This document shows positions 47,784 through 60,630 of a DNA stretch of 64,000 bases, in pieces. The notes beneath the pieces are model-generated. The model had not been told where the DNA came from, searched no databases, and saw only the letters and a list, made by a program, of their open reading frames with translations. A program made the position numbers and the translations under genes. Position 1 is the first letter of the stretch. The number at the start of each line of letters is the position of its first letter. The stretch spans positions 158,776 through 222,775 of the forward strand of contig NW_025401140.1 in assembly GCF_011075055.1 (NCBI RefSeq), read 5' to 3'. The stretch comes from Mangifera indica. Taxonomy: Eukaryota > Streptophyta > Magnoliopsida > Sapindales > Anacardiaceae.

Positions 47784-50700
47784 ATGTCGGTACACAAAAC
47801 GCTGCGTTTCACTGTCTGTCTCTTAGCCCTCCATTTCTTTCTCCTTGAAGCCGCAACAAACCCAGATTTGAAACCGCTTCTAGACTTCAAAGCTTCTTCC
47901 GACGAAGCTGACAGGCTCACCACTTGGAACGACACGTCGGACCCATGTAGCGGTTGGACTGGAGTCTCTTGTCTTCAAAACAGAGTTTCACGACTCGTCC
48001 TGGAGAACCTCGAACTCAGCGGTTCGTTTCAGTCACTCACTTTTTTGACTCAGCTCCGTGTTTTGAGCCTTAAAAACAACCGCTTCACAGGTTCTGTCCC
48101 GGACCTTTCTAACTTCACGGCGTTGAAGCTTCTGTTTCTCTGTCACAATGAATTTTCCGGCGACTTTCCGGCGTCGGTTCAGTCGCTGTCTAGACTCTAC
48201 CGTCTTAATCTGTCGTATAACAATTTCACTGGGTGGATTCCGGCGACCGTCAACCATTTGACACATCTTTTGACTCTTCGACTTGAAGAGAACGGGTTCT
48301 CCGGTCAAATCACGGACCTGAATCTGCAGAATCTGCAAGACTTCAACGTTTCGGGTAACAAGCTTTCGGGTAAAATCCCAGACTCTTTGTCAAGCTTCCC
48401 TTTGTCTTCATTCTCTCAAAACGCAGCGCTTTGTGGATCCCCATTGCAAGATTGCAAAGCAGACGTATCTGACCCCAAAAAACCCGGATCCGATGGCGCC
48501 ATTGCTTCGCCACTCAACCCAGGAAACAACCCATCAAGTGTAGTAACTTCGTCACCAAGCTCCATTCCCACGACCACAAACCCAAACACACCACAAAACC
48601 CTCACAAAACACATGCCAAAGTAAGCTCTATCGCCGTAATAGCCATAATCGTCGGAGACTTCGTAGTTCTTGCAATCATTTCTCTCTTACTCTACTATTA
48701 CTTCTGGAGAAATTACGTGCGTGACAGAAAGAGGTCAAAGCTGATGGAGGGTGAAAAAATCGTTTACTCTTCCAGCCCGTATCCGGCTCAGTCGGCGTAT
48801 AACGAGCGGGGGAGCATGGTGTTTTTCGAGGGAGTGAAAAGGTTTGAGCTGGAAGACTTGCTTAGAGCCTCGGCGGAAATGCTTGGTAAAGGCGGGTTTG
48901 GGACGGCGTACAAGGCCGTGCTCGATGACGGAAGTGTGGTGGCTGTAAAAAGGCTAAAAGACGCGAGTGTTGGTGGGAAGAAAGAGTTTGAACAACACAT
49001 GGAGGTTCTGGGGAGATTAAGGCATCCCAATTTGGTTGGTTTGAAGGCTTATTATTTTGCCAGAGAAGAGAAATTGCTTGTTTCTGATTTCATGCCCAAC
49101 GGAAGCTTGTTTTGGCTGCTCCATGGTAAGTTTACAAGTCATTTATTTACAATAAGCTTTACTTTAATTTCTTGTTTTAATTACGATTAGTAGAACTATA
49201 ATGGCAATGGCTTTGCGGTTGTTTGCGGGGGAGATGCGACGGTGCCGTGGCGGCCCATCGGGTTCAGGGAGGCGGTTGATGAATGATGATCCATTATCAT
49301 ATTTTTTTTGCTTGGCTTCGTTTTTGTGTTGAAAAATGTGTTTTTGTTTTTCTATATTTTTTTTCAAAATGTTTTGCATGAAATAAAGTGTTTGCATTGG
49401 AAAGCTGGTCGCCGCACCAGGCTGCAATGACCCTAGCCAGGTGCTGTTGGATTCAATTAGGTTTATAGGATAGACGTAGGACTTTGGAGTTGCAAGCTGA
49501 AATAACAATCGCTAGAAATTATAGTTAAGCCAGCCTTAACTTATATTTAAAGATTAAAGTTTGACAGGAGGTTGTACATGTAAATTTTAAAAGATGAGAG
49601 AGTCAGATGAAATTTGTTATAGTTAACATATAAAAATTGTGTAGGTTAAATAAGTTTTAGGGGATGTAAGTCCAAGATTTCAAAGATCTAAGAGTTTATT
49701 AATATAAAAGATAATAATATTTGAAGGTGTCAGTAAAAATTATATTATGAAAACCGAGTACATATAACATTAGGTATTTATAGAATTTATCAAATTGGGT
49801 GCACCAAGCTACAAGTAATTTGTGAGTTGTATCTCGATTGTAGCTTAGAATTGTCATCACATCTTAATAAGATTGAGTTCGAATTGAGTTTGTTTGAATT
49901 TGTTTGTCAATTCAATTCTAACAAACCTAAAACAACTTTAATTCAAACAATCTTGAGATTAAAAGTTTTATATTATTAAGTTTAAGCTTAAGTTCGAGAT
50001 TGATTAAAAGGGTTTGATTTGATTTGTTGAACTTATGTGTTTAAAAAATTTCAATCCTAATAGGACTAAAAATTTAAATCTTCTGTCTAAGCTGAATTCG
50101 AGGTGATGAACTCGAGTTTTAGGTCAAAGTCAAACTGAAATCGGTAAGCCCTCTATTCACCTGAGTTGTGTTTTGTTGTGTAACATGCATGGCATGGCAT
50201 GGCTACACCAATCCTCGGCCTATGGGGTATCTTTTATCCATCTATTAATCAATTTACTGAAAAAGGCTACAACACAGTGGCGGAACAGGGGTTACTGTTG
50301 TGCTGTTTGCAGCTCTGCTATGTTCAGCAGATAATTGTCTTCTTTAATCTTTTTCAGCTTTTCCTTTTTGTTCTTTTTCGTGCATTTTTATTTTTGGCTT
50401 TTTCTGGGGTGACATTGATACTTCTTCAAACTTCATGGGGTCTACATTATATTCGTCTCATTATTTTATTTTATTGTTTTGATTTGAGTTGAGACCACCA
50501 TCTAAAGTTAAAGTCATTGCCATCCCTTGTCTTTGATTGAGACATAACTACGGTTGGGTGGAATCAAACTATTTTAATTCAATTTAAGATGAATTTGGAT
50601 TATAATTATAATTTAATAATATGATTTAAATTTATTTTTTATGATATTATCTATTTTATTAATAATATTATTTATTTTATTAAAATTTTTTAATAATATC

Positions 50701-51518
50701 TTTAACTATATCAAATAAATTTAAATTCGAATTTGAACCCCCTTCGGATTTGAGCCCTGTGGTATCCAGTCCTTCACATAGTATTATTCTGTATTAATCA
50801 AAAGGGTCATACAGTAATTTACTGCACTTAATTTCCGACAGGTAATCGAGGACCAGGGCGCATGCCGCTGGACTGGACAACCAGACTGAAAATTGCGGCG
50901 GGGGCGGCGCGTGGACTGGCATTCATTCACAACACATGCAAATCACTTAAAATTTTCCACGGTAACATCAAGTCTACGAACGTCCTCCTGGACAAGACAG
51001 GCAACGCACGTGTCTGTGACTTTGGTCTCTCAATCTTTGCTTCTCCGAACACTGTCCAAAGATCCAACGGCTACCGTGCGCCTGAACTTACATCATCGGA
51101 CGGTCGGAGACAGTCCCAGAAATCGGATGTCTACTCGTTTGGGGTACTCTTGCTGGAGATACTGACGGGCAAGTGCCCGTCTGTGATTGACGGAGACAGC
51201 GGAGCCGGGGTGGGGTACGGAGGCGTGGTGGACCTGCCACGGTGGGTTCAGTCGGTGGTGAGGGAGGAATGGACAGCGGAGGTATTCGATTTGGAGTTGA
51301 TGAGATACAAGGACATAGAGGAGGAGATGGTGGGATTGCTGCAAGTTGCAATGTCTTGTACGGCGGCGTCCTCTGATCAACGGCCGAGCATGGGACAGGT
51401 GGCGAAGATGATAGAGGAGATACGCGGAGTGGAGGTGTCGCCGTGTCATGAGAACTTTGAGTCGGTATCTGACTCACCTTGTTTGTCTGAGGAGACGATG
51501 GGGGGAGTGAGTCAGTGA
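47784..51518 (+). CDS. LRR-III receptor-like kinase, At1g68400-like, atypical catalytic loop
   Basis: A plasma-membrane receptor-like kinase. Exons 47784-49125 and 50842-51518 join inside a Gly codon, giving 672 aa. Signal peptide is about 1-24; LRR N-cap about 26-66 (WNDTSDPCSGWTGVSC); five leucine-rich repeats about 67-200; a Ser/Pro/Thr linker 229-275; one membrane segment about 281-308; kinase domain from about 353. The Gly-rich loop (GKGGFG, 368-373), Lys389 (VAVKR) and DFG (507-509) are present. The catalytic HRD loop reads HGN (487-489), so the catalytic Asp is missing, as is usual in this subfamily; weak or no phosphotransfer is expected. Single-intron structure and length match the recalled Arabidopsis gene. 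The 1716-bp intron holds AT-rich repeat debris. The start was chosen for its signal peptide. Confidence 0.93.
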
Positions 51519-51534
51519 GGGAGTTGAGTTTGGT

Positions 51535-51556
51535 TGAATAGAATAGAATAGAATAG
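51535..51556 (+). repeat. (GAATA)n microsatellite in the 3' UTR
   Basis: Four tandem GAATA units lie about 15 bases after the stop codon of the receptor kinase. Confidence 0.85.
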
Positions 51557-52284
51557 TTGTTATTATTGTAATTAATGGGGTTTCCTTCCTTGTATTTTGT
51601 TTATTTTTAAACAGGCTATGGATATGGAAATGGATGGATAGTGGAAGTAATGTGTTAGTACCGGAAACAGTTTTTGCAGAGAATTGGAGATGATTCTTTT
51701 GGTTTACTTTATGAAAACAAATACGATAATTAACTTAAACTTGATTTCATCAATCATTCCTCGGAAAGCAAAGCAAACTCATTATAGAATGCTTGATAAA
51801 ATCAAATTAATCTGTTTTTTCTGTCTGTTTTGCTTGGAATTTAGCAATTCGAGATTAAAGATTGCGTTTTAGATCTAAACTTTTTAGCTAAAGTTTTGAA
51901 CAATCAGGACAGCCGGAAAAGGTTTCATATGTGACAGGCTTTTGACCATAACTTATTGGTTTTTGCCAAAGTATTGAATTCTGACTTTAGTTAACCCATG
52001 TGACGTGAGTTTCCACTTTCCAGCTCTAAATTCTGAAACCCTTCCTCGCAAAGCCACTTACAGTCTGATTTGCATTAAAACAACTCTTATCAAAGCAAAG
52101 CTGATCTTAGGTACATGTTGGGGTGGCCGTGCGGGCATACATGAAACAACAGAGTGGCAGCCATTGCCCCGAACCTCCTCCTTCCATTCTTCAAACCATT
52201 ACAATAAAAAAATATATAGAATTCTATCCGAAAAAATTTTCAAGTAAATAAAGAATGATGATCTTTTCCCCTCTTGGTGAAAAC
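51557..52284. other. Intergenic space between convergent genes
   Basis: The space between the tail-to-tail kinase and glycosyltransferase genes. The GTAATTAATGG and TTGTATTTTG words near 51570-51600 are consistent with 3' end formation of the kinase gene. No coding support. Confidence 0.45.
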
Positions 52285-52290
52285 TTTATT
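52285..52290 (-). terminator. AATAAA poly(A)-signal-like site of the GT14 gene
   Basis: On the minus strand AATAAA lies six bases after the stop codon. This is unusually close, so a weaker signal further on may be the one used. Confidence 0.35.
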
Positions 52291-52295
52291 CAGTG

Positions 52296-54355
52296 TTATC
52301 TGATGTGCAATTCTTTTGCTGCATATCTCAACAGTCTGTCCACAGTGTTAGGCATGAACTTTCTTGCAAACAAGTAACAAACGTTGGTTGAATTTCCATT
52401 GTATTGACAAGTGTATCCACCTCTCAAATCCCGCAGAAGCTCAACTGTGACGCCCGTTCTGATAAATTTTCTAGGGTGAGCGCCGCCATAAGACCAGTCA
52501 ACCCAAGTTAACGTCCTGTTGGCACTCTTCTCCGGAAATTTAATGTGCACAAATGTTGGCAAGTAATGTTCATCCGAATAGCATCTTCCCTTACAATACT
52601 TCTGAAACAGTGGAAAGTAAGTTTTGTCCGAGACCATTTCAAAGGCAAGTTCCCTGTCAATCTGGAACCATTGTGAGCCTTTTCTCCATTGATTGAGGGT
52701 GATTTTTGAACCCATTTTACGAATGTATCGGCCACGGCCAACTGAACCTTCAACGTCCTTGACCTCCACGAAGTTTTGAGTCGAGTTCATGAGGTAAGAG
52801 TATATGGTGGTGAAGTTGAAGAGTGGAATACAGGATTCTGAGAGGAGAACAAAACGCTCATTTGAGAAATCCAAAAGTGCATTGGCTAAGAGGCGACGCT
52901 CAGCTTCAATCATGTTCACGTCTCCCCATTGAACTTCCTACATTAGTAAATGCAATTTTCACAGGTGGGTTGAGTTCTCCCGTGCAAAAAATCAAAATTA
53001 AAAAGAAACAATCACACATAAAGTTTTACATTTCTAAAACAAAACCCGTAGGTCCACCCACAAAAAATTAAAATTAAAAAGAAAATAAGTCAAACACCAT
53101 TGCTAAATCCTTTGAATATCCTATTTACATTTAATGAGTGAGGGAAAAATTCTCATGCTTAAAGATTATCATGTTCTTGAACTATAATTTAGGTAGTATA
53201 ACAGCTAATATATTATGAGCTTCACAAACTCTAACTTGATTCCATGGCTAAAAGCTGAGGGAGAAGAACTTAACATTTCTAATAAAATAAAGTTCTGGAA
53301 TTAACAATTCTTAAATCAGACAAGATGAAATAGAAATACGTAAAACTTAAAAAAGGCTTAATCGTAACAACAATAACCTAGTTCTCTTCTCTGCATACAA
53401 TTAATCTGATATATGTGACTCTTTTGAATCCAGAAACAAGTGCATCAATTAAGTTTTGGTGTTGAAACAATTGCAATAGTTTGCCTTCACTATCAATTAA
53501 GTAAAAACATACTGAGATAAATCTGACCCGACTGTTATATATCAATGTCAGTTAAAATTCTTTCACAATTTTGTTAAAGTTAAATCCCAAATCAAAAAGA
53601 GAATCTTGCTTAATAAGAAATTTATAAAAAATTATTAGTTTGAAGGATTATATTGATATTTTATATATATTAAAATAATTTTATTTTTTAAAGCTAAGAG
53701 GGGTCCTGGTGTCGAACTGTATTTTTTAGATTCAGTTTGGATGGAATCTATTATCAATAATTTTTTTTCATATATATTACAAATTAATCAAATCAACAAA
53801 TGAACTGACCTTGCGGGGAATTCTTCTGCCGTAAAACACAGAACCTGGAGGCTCTCCTTGTGCTTCATTGAAAGATGGACTTGAATGCACGTAAATTGAA
53901 TACAGATCTTCATACCCTTTGAAGAATTTTTCCCATAACGGAGCCAATAACACAGGACCTTTCACCAAGAACAAAAATGCAACCTTGGGAACTCTCTCAA
54001 ATGGATACTCGTGAATCTTTGGACTCAGTGAAGCTCTCCATAAAAGCTCCTCTTCTTCCATGTCATGCTTTATATTCGGAACCTTTAAGTACTCTCTCAG
54101 CCACACGCGACTAAAACCAGGCGGCAAAGATGGAGAAGGAGAAGAAGAAGAAGAAGGAGGCTGAGAGAGTTGTGTGATTTTAAGATTAAAAGAAAAGTCT
54201 TTAAGAGAAAAACCAAGAATGATTCCAAAAATGACGCCGCACCCAAAGAAGAGAAAAAGAGAAAGGAGATTGAGAATTTGAAACTCTGCATTGAAGAGAT
54301 TTGTGAATGAGCCAAACATGGCTTTTTGGGATTGGCTCTGTTGGTTCTTCATCAT
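52296..54355 (-). CDS. Core-2/I-branching beta-1,6-N-acetylglucosaminyltransferase-like protein (GT14/DUF266)
   Basis: A type II membrane protein expected in the Golgi, related to GT14 enzymes. Two exons on the minus strand, 54355-53810 and 52937-52296, join between codons to give 395 aa, close to the plant family length. Residues about 27-50 form the single membrane anchor; a Ser/Pro-rich stem follows (about 62-76). Family landmarks are [30 protein letters not shown], then [40 protein letters not shown] and the late [14 protein letters not shown]. Acceptor and donor sugars in plants are not established. The gene runs tail to tail with the kinase. It matches the recalled At1g68390 type. Confidence 0.92.
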
Positions 54356-56640
54356 ATTGGAGACAAAGTTTTGGACTTTTAGTTTAAGCCTTTATATTTG
54401 ATTCAGGAGTATAGTATTTTTTTCTTCTGCAATAAAATTGTTACCATTATTTGTTAGATTATGGTAAGTTACCATCCTAGAACATCTTACCTTAGATGGT
54501 TAGTCTAATGTGGTATGTTATTGGACTCCTCTCTATTATGAATTTTTTTCCATTGGAGTCAAAATTTGCACCGACTTGAAATATGCTAAATCCAAGTGAA
54601 CTCTGATAGAAAAATATGAAAAAACACCATACAAACAATAGGTGGTGACTCTCTTACCATAGGAAATAATTATTTAATGTTTGATGGATTACGAAAGTTA
54701 TGGTGGATTTGGTTCTTATTTCATGTTTAATGGCTTCTGGAGGAAATTATGTCCTACTAGAGGCTTCTCTTAATGGGCTAGAGTGATGATTGTCTATTAG
54801 TTACTAATCACCACTAGGAAGTCACACCCATGAGTTTAATTGAGAAAAAATTTTGACCATGTAACAATGCCCTTGTTTTCTAGAGTGCGGTTGGTGCTAC
54901 AAAAACTTTTCGCCTCTTATACACAAATGAACACCATATAAATAATCATGATTCTACAACGGCAAATATAGTCATAGGTACCAAACATTTATTGTGTCGC
55001 ATGTATGAATTATGTACTTATTGAGTCAATTTAGAATCTTGTGATATTAAGTAGGTTATGTCTTGTGTTTATAGTTAGATAGTTGACACGTTTCGTAGTA
55101 TTGTTTTAAATAGTTTAGATCACTTTTCGCTTTTTCTCAAAATGTTTATAAAAAATTGTTCAAACCATGCGTTTCGATAAACTCTAATATGCACGAGAAA
55201 GTCTTCAACACCTTCAATACTTTCTTTGGATGGTGCATTTCTTCTCAAAAGCTTCAAAGTAAGACTTTTATGTCCTTTTCATAAAGTTTTTTGAGTAAAG
55301 ATTCTTAGTGAAAGTTGGTTAAGGTTTACCTTTTAGAATGTCAAAATATGCATCGGACATAATTGCCCAAGCCAGTTTAATGTTATCACTTCGACTTTGT
55401 GGCGGTGTAAACATTATTTGTATGATTATTGTATGGTTGTTCTGCCTTCATATTTGTTTTTTCTTTTTTCTTTTATTTTGTATTATGTGTTATCACATGT
55501 ATTCTACCTCTTACACATTTAAAATACATAGAAATATAATTTTCATTTTGTATTTCAATTCGGAAAGCTTTTTAAAAAAATGGAACAATGATTCTATACA
55601 TGAAAAAGGGGGAGGGTGAAGACTTCTTTTCTTTGGTGATAAAAGATGCCAATTGACAACAAATTTGTATACCCAAAAATCTACAACTATAGTAATTGAA
55701 TCATCTTTCATATCGTTATCAAAAACTTTATTTTTTATATTGTATATTTCTTTTTATAAATAATATTAAAATAATGATTATCATATCATTATTTTGAAAA
55801 TTATCATAAATATTTTTGAAATTCTAAAGTTTACCAAATACATCATACCACATCATCACTTCTCTTAAAATATGTGTTGGTTCTTATTGATAATATCTAT
55901 CATACCATACAATACACTCATCATATCATACACCTTATTATGCATTTGATATGGGTAATTTTTTATTGACAAAAATAAAATATTACTACAAAGACATATT
56001 ACCTAGAAGATTTCTAAATATAAATTATTATTATTATATTTTTTGATAAAAATTGATATGAATAAATATTATCGTATTTAGTTAAATATAATAAAAAAAT
56101 AAAAGATATTATTGTACTTAAATATGGATAGCAAGCAAGCCTATATTTATTGGTTTCAATAGGACTCAATCTACTACTATCTAAAAATAATCAAGTTATT
56201 AATAATGGGACTAAACCAAGAATAACCCCTCACATGCTAAATTATAGAAGATTCCCTTTAAAATCAAATTAAATATGACTATATGTGTGATAGCATCCAC
56301 TAAAAATACTCTTTATTACTTTTAATATTTATTAAAATTAAGTAGTTCTTTCCCTTTAAAAAAACTTTATTAAACACTTTCTATACCCCAATTTATAAAA
56401 TTTCGTCAGCAAACATCCACCACTAACAACCATTTGATCGCACTAGAATGATGCGATCGTTGCCAAAATCATAGTAATTCAATGCGATTCAATTGGAAAT
56501 CACACTATATTAAAAATTTCTTAGTTTTTTTTTGTATGTAAAATATTAGTTTAACTACTCATATTTTATTTTTATTTTTCTTAATCCCTAAGTTTTATTT
56601 CTTTCTAGGTCAAATATTTAGATAAATTATAACTATATTA
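54356..56640. other. Intergenic DNA, no gene seen
   Basis: Upstream region of the GT14 gene followed by AT-rich DNA. The frames at 55338-55619 and 55511-55711 are low-complexity. No identifiable element. Confidence 0.45.
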
Positions 56641-56644
56641 TTTG

Positions 56645-57085
56645 TTAGGCCAAAGTTGGGAAATGATCTTTGGCCCATTTTGTCGGAAAGCTAATGATCT
56701 TAGGTCTACCTTATCTGAAAGCTATAACTGAAAAAATGAGACATTCTCATTCTCTAACACTCACAAATTAATACCCAACTCCTTCCACTTTCAATGTGAG
56801 ATAACTCTACAATCTCCCCGTCGTACATCAACTAGCATTAGAGTATATAGGAGGGATTTGCAGTTTCATAAGGCTGTGTTTGTAAAGAATTTAAAAGTGA
56901 GTTGTTAAAGGGTCATTTCCCTAAACAAGTGATGGGAAACCTTTAGAATCGTTCAAACTAACGTTTTCTGTTTATGTCTATTATGTATAAATACAGACAA
57001 AAATCATGTAATTCATTTTTATAGAAAGTAATAAAATATGATACAACAAAGCTGCATTCAACTTGTTCTATCGAGGGAGTTGTTC
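56645..57085 (+). mobile_element. Possible solo LTR
   Basis: From TGTTAGGCCAAAG to about CTGCATTCAACTTG, with TATGTATAAATACAG followed by CATGTAATTC and AATAAAATATG, the usual promoter plus poly(A) layout of a Copia-type LTR. No second copy or target duplication was found in the window, so this is tentative. Confidence 0.25.
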
Positions 57086-60000
57086 GAGCCAGCATTTGCT
57101 CTTGAAGAAGAGATTGAGAGGAGAAGAGAGAAAGACAAAGACAAAAGAGATTTTTTTTAATTTCATGTTCATAAAATTACATATTCTGCTATGTTTATAC
57201 TTAATCCAACACCTGTCATTTGAATAAATCAACAAAAATTAGAAACAGTACAAGCTTCCTATCAACTCTCAAAATGGCTCCATGAAATTCACTTCAATTT
57301 TCGTGCCAGTTCAACTGCTTCCCTAGTTTTTTGTTGTGTTCAACTGCTGCTACATTTTATATTCTTCTAACTCCCCTTTTGGGTTGGATATCTGCTTTCA
57401 TTGGGTAGTTTTTGGATGGGTCTGCTTCATTTGTGTTTGTCTCACTCCTTACTTTGATGTAGTCCATGTTTTCGACCCACTCAGCAGTTTCTTGGCTTAA
57501 ATCCAACTTTGTAACAAAATCACTCCATATCAACAAATTTTTTTTTCTTCATCTCTCTCTTTCTTCTTATAGTGTACATAGATAGATCTAGGGTTTCTTT
57601 ATAAATTTTTAGCTCAAATTTGAGTTGTTCTTGGCTCATTCAGAGCAATCCCAACACTCATCAGCCAACCAGTATATCTCTCGTAAACTATTAGATAGAG
57701 TTGTTATAATTAGGATTTATATAAATAAATAATCATGCGTGGATCGGATTTCGAGTTTCACTCTTTTCACATTTAAGGTCTTCTATTCGACCGTCCGGTA
57801 AATTACGTATTGACATGGTTGGACAGTGATCATGCTGTTGATAGCTTTTATGACGTTATATCCATAAGTTTGACTTTAGAAAAGTTTCTTCAGAAAATAT
57901 ATGCAAAAGGGGAGATGATAATCGTGTAACTTTAAACCTTTGTGATGAGTAGTATTCCCCATTTTCCTTCAAAATTTCGATCTTAATTATACAATTTTTT
58001 AAAATTTGGAATTTCATTGATTTTCGATCATATACATACATTGTAACTTAAATTTTGTAAGAGTACACCGTAGTCAGTGCTTGTTGGGAAAAACTGGATG
58101 AGAATTAGCGGCTGCCAACTGGAATGTGGAGCTGCGATCGGCGACATGAGGACCAGCGACCAAGAAATGCGAACACAAGGTTTGGCCTCCGAGTGAACAG
58201 AAATCGAGCTGGACAACAGAAGCATTGAAACTTACGCGACCTGGCCCAGAATTAGTGAAGTTAGAACTGGGGACGGGCCATGTCCAAATTGGTAATGGTC
58301 CGCTGGGCTATGGACTGCAAACTTTCAAAGGTCAAAGCACAGCCAACAACATTGTGGGCCGTGCGTCAATGTTTTTTCTGGTTGGTCGGTTTGTTAAAAG
58401 TGTGATTTTTAAAATTTTTAAGTTTTTACTTCTTTTTTTATTTGCGCGAGATGTGTCGTGTCAGCTGATGGGCATGATCCATTGTGAATGCCACCTGTAC
58501 CTGAGTTACTTCAACCTCCAACTGGACAAAGAATTCGACCGTCCATTTGGTTGGTCTTGTCTTCACCTGTGGGCCAGTATGAAGCCCTAATCACTAATCT
58601 CCTCTTTTGATGACATATAAAATAAAGTTTTTCACTGTATAATAATAATCACACTTAACCTTTGTTTTTTGTTTTATAAATTTAAAATTATATAAAGACA
58701 AAATAACTATAAATTGTAATTACTACCGTGTATAAGAAAAAACTAATAACATAATAATATAAATTTTTAAATAGTAAATTAAATAATTTTAAAAAATACA
58801 TTAATACATTATATTCATTAAATTTCCTCGAGTACTTACACAAAGTACCCCACACAATTTGGTATGTTTCTCTTTTGTATGATTTTTCACATTAACAACT
58901 ATACAAATAGATTTGAACCCTAAATCTTTATGAGAACACGCCACAAACTTAACCTCTTTGACTAAACTAATATAGTAATAGAATCGAGTTCTTTCGATAT
59001 AACTGATAAGTCTCAAACAATTTTTTATGATGTAATATTAACAAAAAGACTATATGATTTAGACATAAAAGTACATACAGTTAATATAATGATGTCACGT
59101 TGCATAAGAATAAACATTAGAAAAACAATATTCGAACAATGTATTTGGACTTGAACTTATGCCTAGAATAAAATCAAGGGATGTTTAAATCAAAACCAAT
59201 GATGATTAATACTTCATATACAATTATCAATATTGTTTTTACACCCAAACCAAATATTGACATAATTAAGAGATCGTGACAATTGTCATTGATAATTGGA
59301 TTGATAAATAGTTTAAATAAATATTTAAATAATATTCAATCAAATAGAATAGTAGTTTAACCATCTCCATACAACAATTACAAATTTTTGTAAAACTATC
59401 CAAATCAGATTAAACACTAAGTTTTGATCAAATTGATTTAACCAATTAGTCCGAATTTCAAAACAATAATTATTATAGGATAATGTGTGGTCAAACAAAA
59501 AGCAAAGAAAGTGACACATGAACAAAGTTAGTGGCAATTAACTTGTAATCCATGGTGGATGCTCCATTAGCTTATTTTTAAGTTTTTTCTTTTATTAAAG
59601 AATGTGTGACAATCGTATGGATAACACACTCACCCACTAGTTTAATCTTAATTGCACGTTCACCCACTTAAATTAGACTCTTTTACTCGTGGATTAGTTT
59701 CTTAATCATATCTTAATTTGTAAAAAGTTATATTTATAGGATTGCTCCGAAGCCATTGCAGAACATAGTTCCACAATTGAGGGCAAAGCCTCTTGCGGGA
59801 GTCCTATTGATATGATTAGTTGACGTAAATTTGTCTTATTCTATATAAATGATTTTAATTTCTCATATTTTCGATTTCAAACACCTGCCTGCCTTAGAGT
59901 GATTAAAAAAATAATTAAGTCTACATGTAATCAATTGTTGATAGATATACGAATTTCATAAATATTTCTATATTATTTACGTTTACTCATTTGTTCAACA

Positions 60001-60250
60001 TTAGCATTTAAACTAACAGGGAAAAAGCTTATGTCTACAGTTTATTCTTGTTATAGTTGAACTGAAAAGAAATATTTACAATGGTAGAAAAATCCAATTG
60101 GAAAAAAGAGACCGCTTTTTCTTATTGTGAGAACAGAAAAATCTTATTGGTAGATTTTGCCAAGTGAAATCTTCTTGTTGCCTTGGATCGGAAAGTCTAT
60201 CCTTGTTCCTACTATTCCTTCAATTATTGGTTTTACAATTGGTTTCCTAT
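57086..60250. other. Intergenic DNA, no confident gene
   Basis: A 121-codon plus-strand frame (58225-58590) lies in a less AT-rich patch (58050-58600), but its peptide has no recognisable family or consistent hydrophobic pattern. The rest is AT-rich. Confidence 0.4.
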
Positions 60251-60630
60251 GGGTGTTCAAAATTCTTTGAATAACCAAATTAAACTAATTTTTAAATCAA
60301 AAACTAAATTAAACAATAGATTATTTGAAAAGTAGATTCAAATATCAATTCACAAATATAGAAAAATTAATTTTTTAATTTAATTATCGATTTGTCTAAT
60401 TTTCAAAATTAGTTAACTAGATCAAATCAGATTTTAAAAAGTTGAATAAAAAATTAATAAAATATTAAATATATTTTAAAAATAATAAATATAATAATTT
60501 TTTAAAATTTGGTTCAAAAACTGATTAATTAAAAATTTGATTTGATTAAAAATCAGTTAATCTTTAAATCGATTCAGTTTCAGTTTATGATTTTTTGCAA
60601 ACCAAAAATTTACTTCTGTTTTGAACACCC
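60251..60630. mobile_element. MITE with 12-bp perfect terminal inverted repeats
   Basis: Left end GGGTGTTCAAAATTC and right end the complement of GGGTGTTCAAAACAG share 12 perfect bases. The 380-bp inside is AT-rich and non-coding, with AAATTAAAC and TTGATTTG words. Flanking target duplications are not convincing. Confidence 0.65.

Noticed and set aside
48033..48338. Minus-strand 101-codon frame in the LRR region
   Set aside because: Antisense shadow of the leucine-rich repeats.
51088..51477. Two long minus-strand frames (about 120 codons) in kinase exon 2
   Set aside because: They are antisense shadows of the kinase domain, Pro/Ser/Arg-rich, with no family resemblance.
58225..58590. 121-codon plus-strand frame
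   Set aside because: No family, no promoter or splice context; composition follows a local less AT-rich patch.
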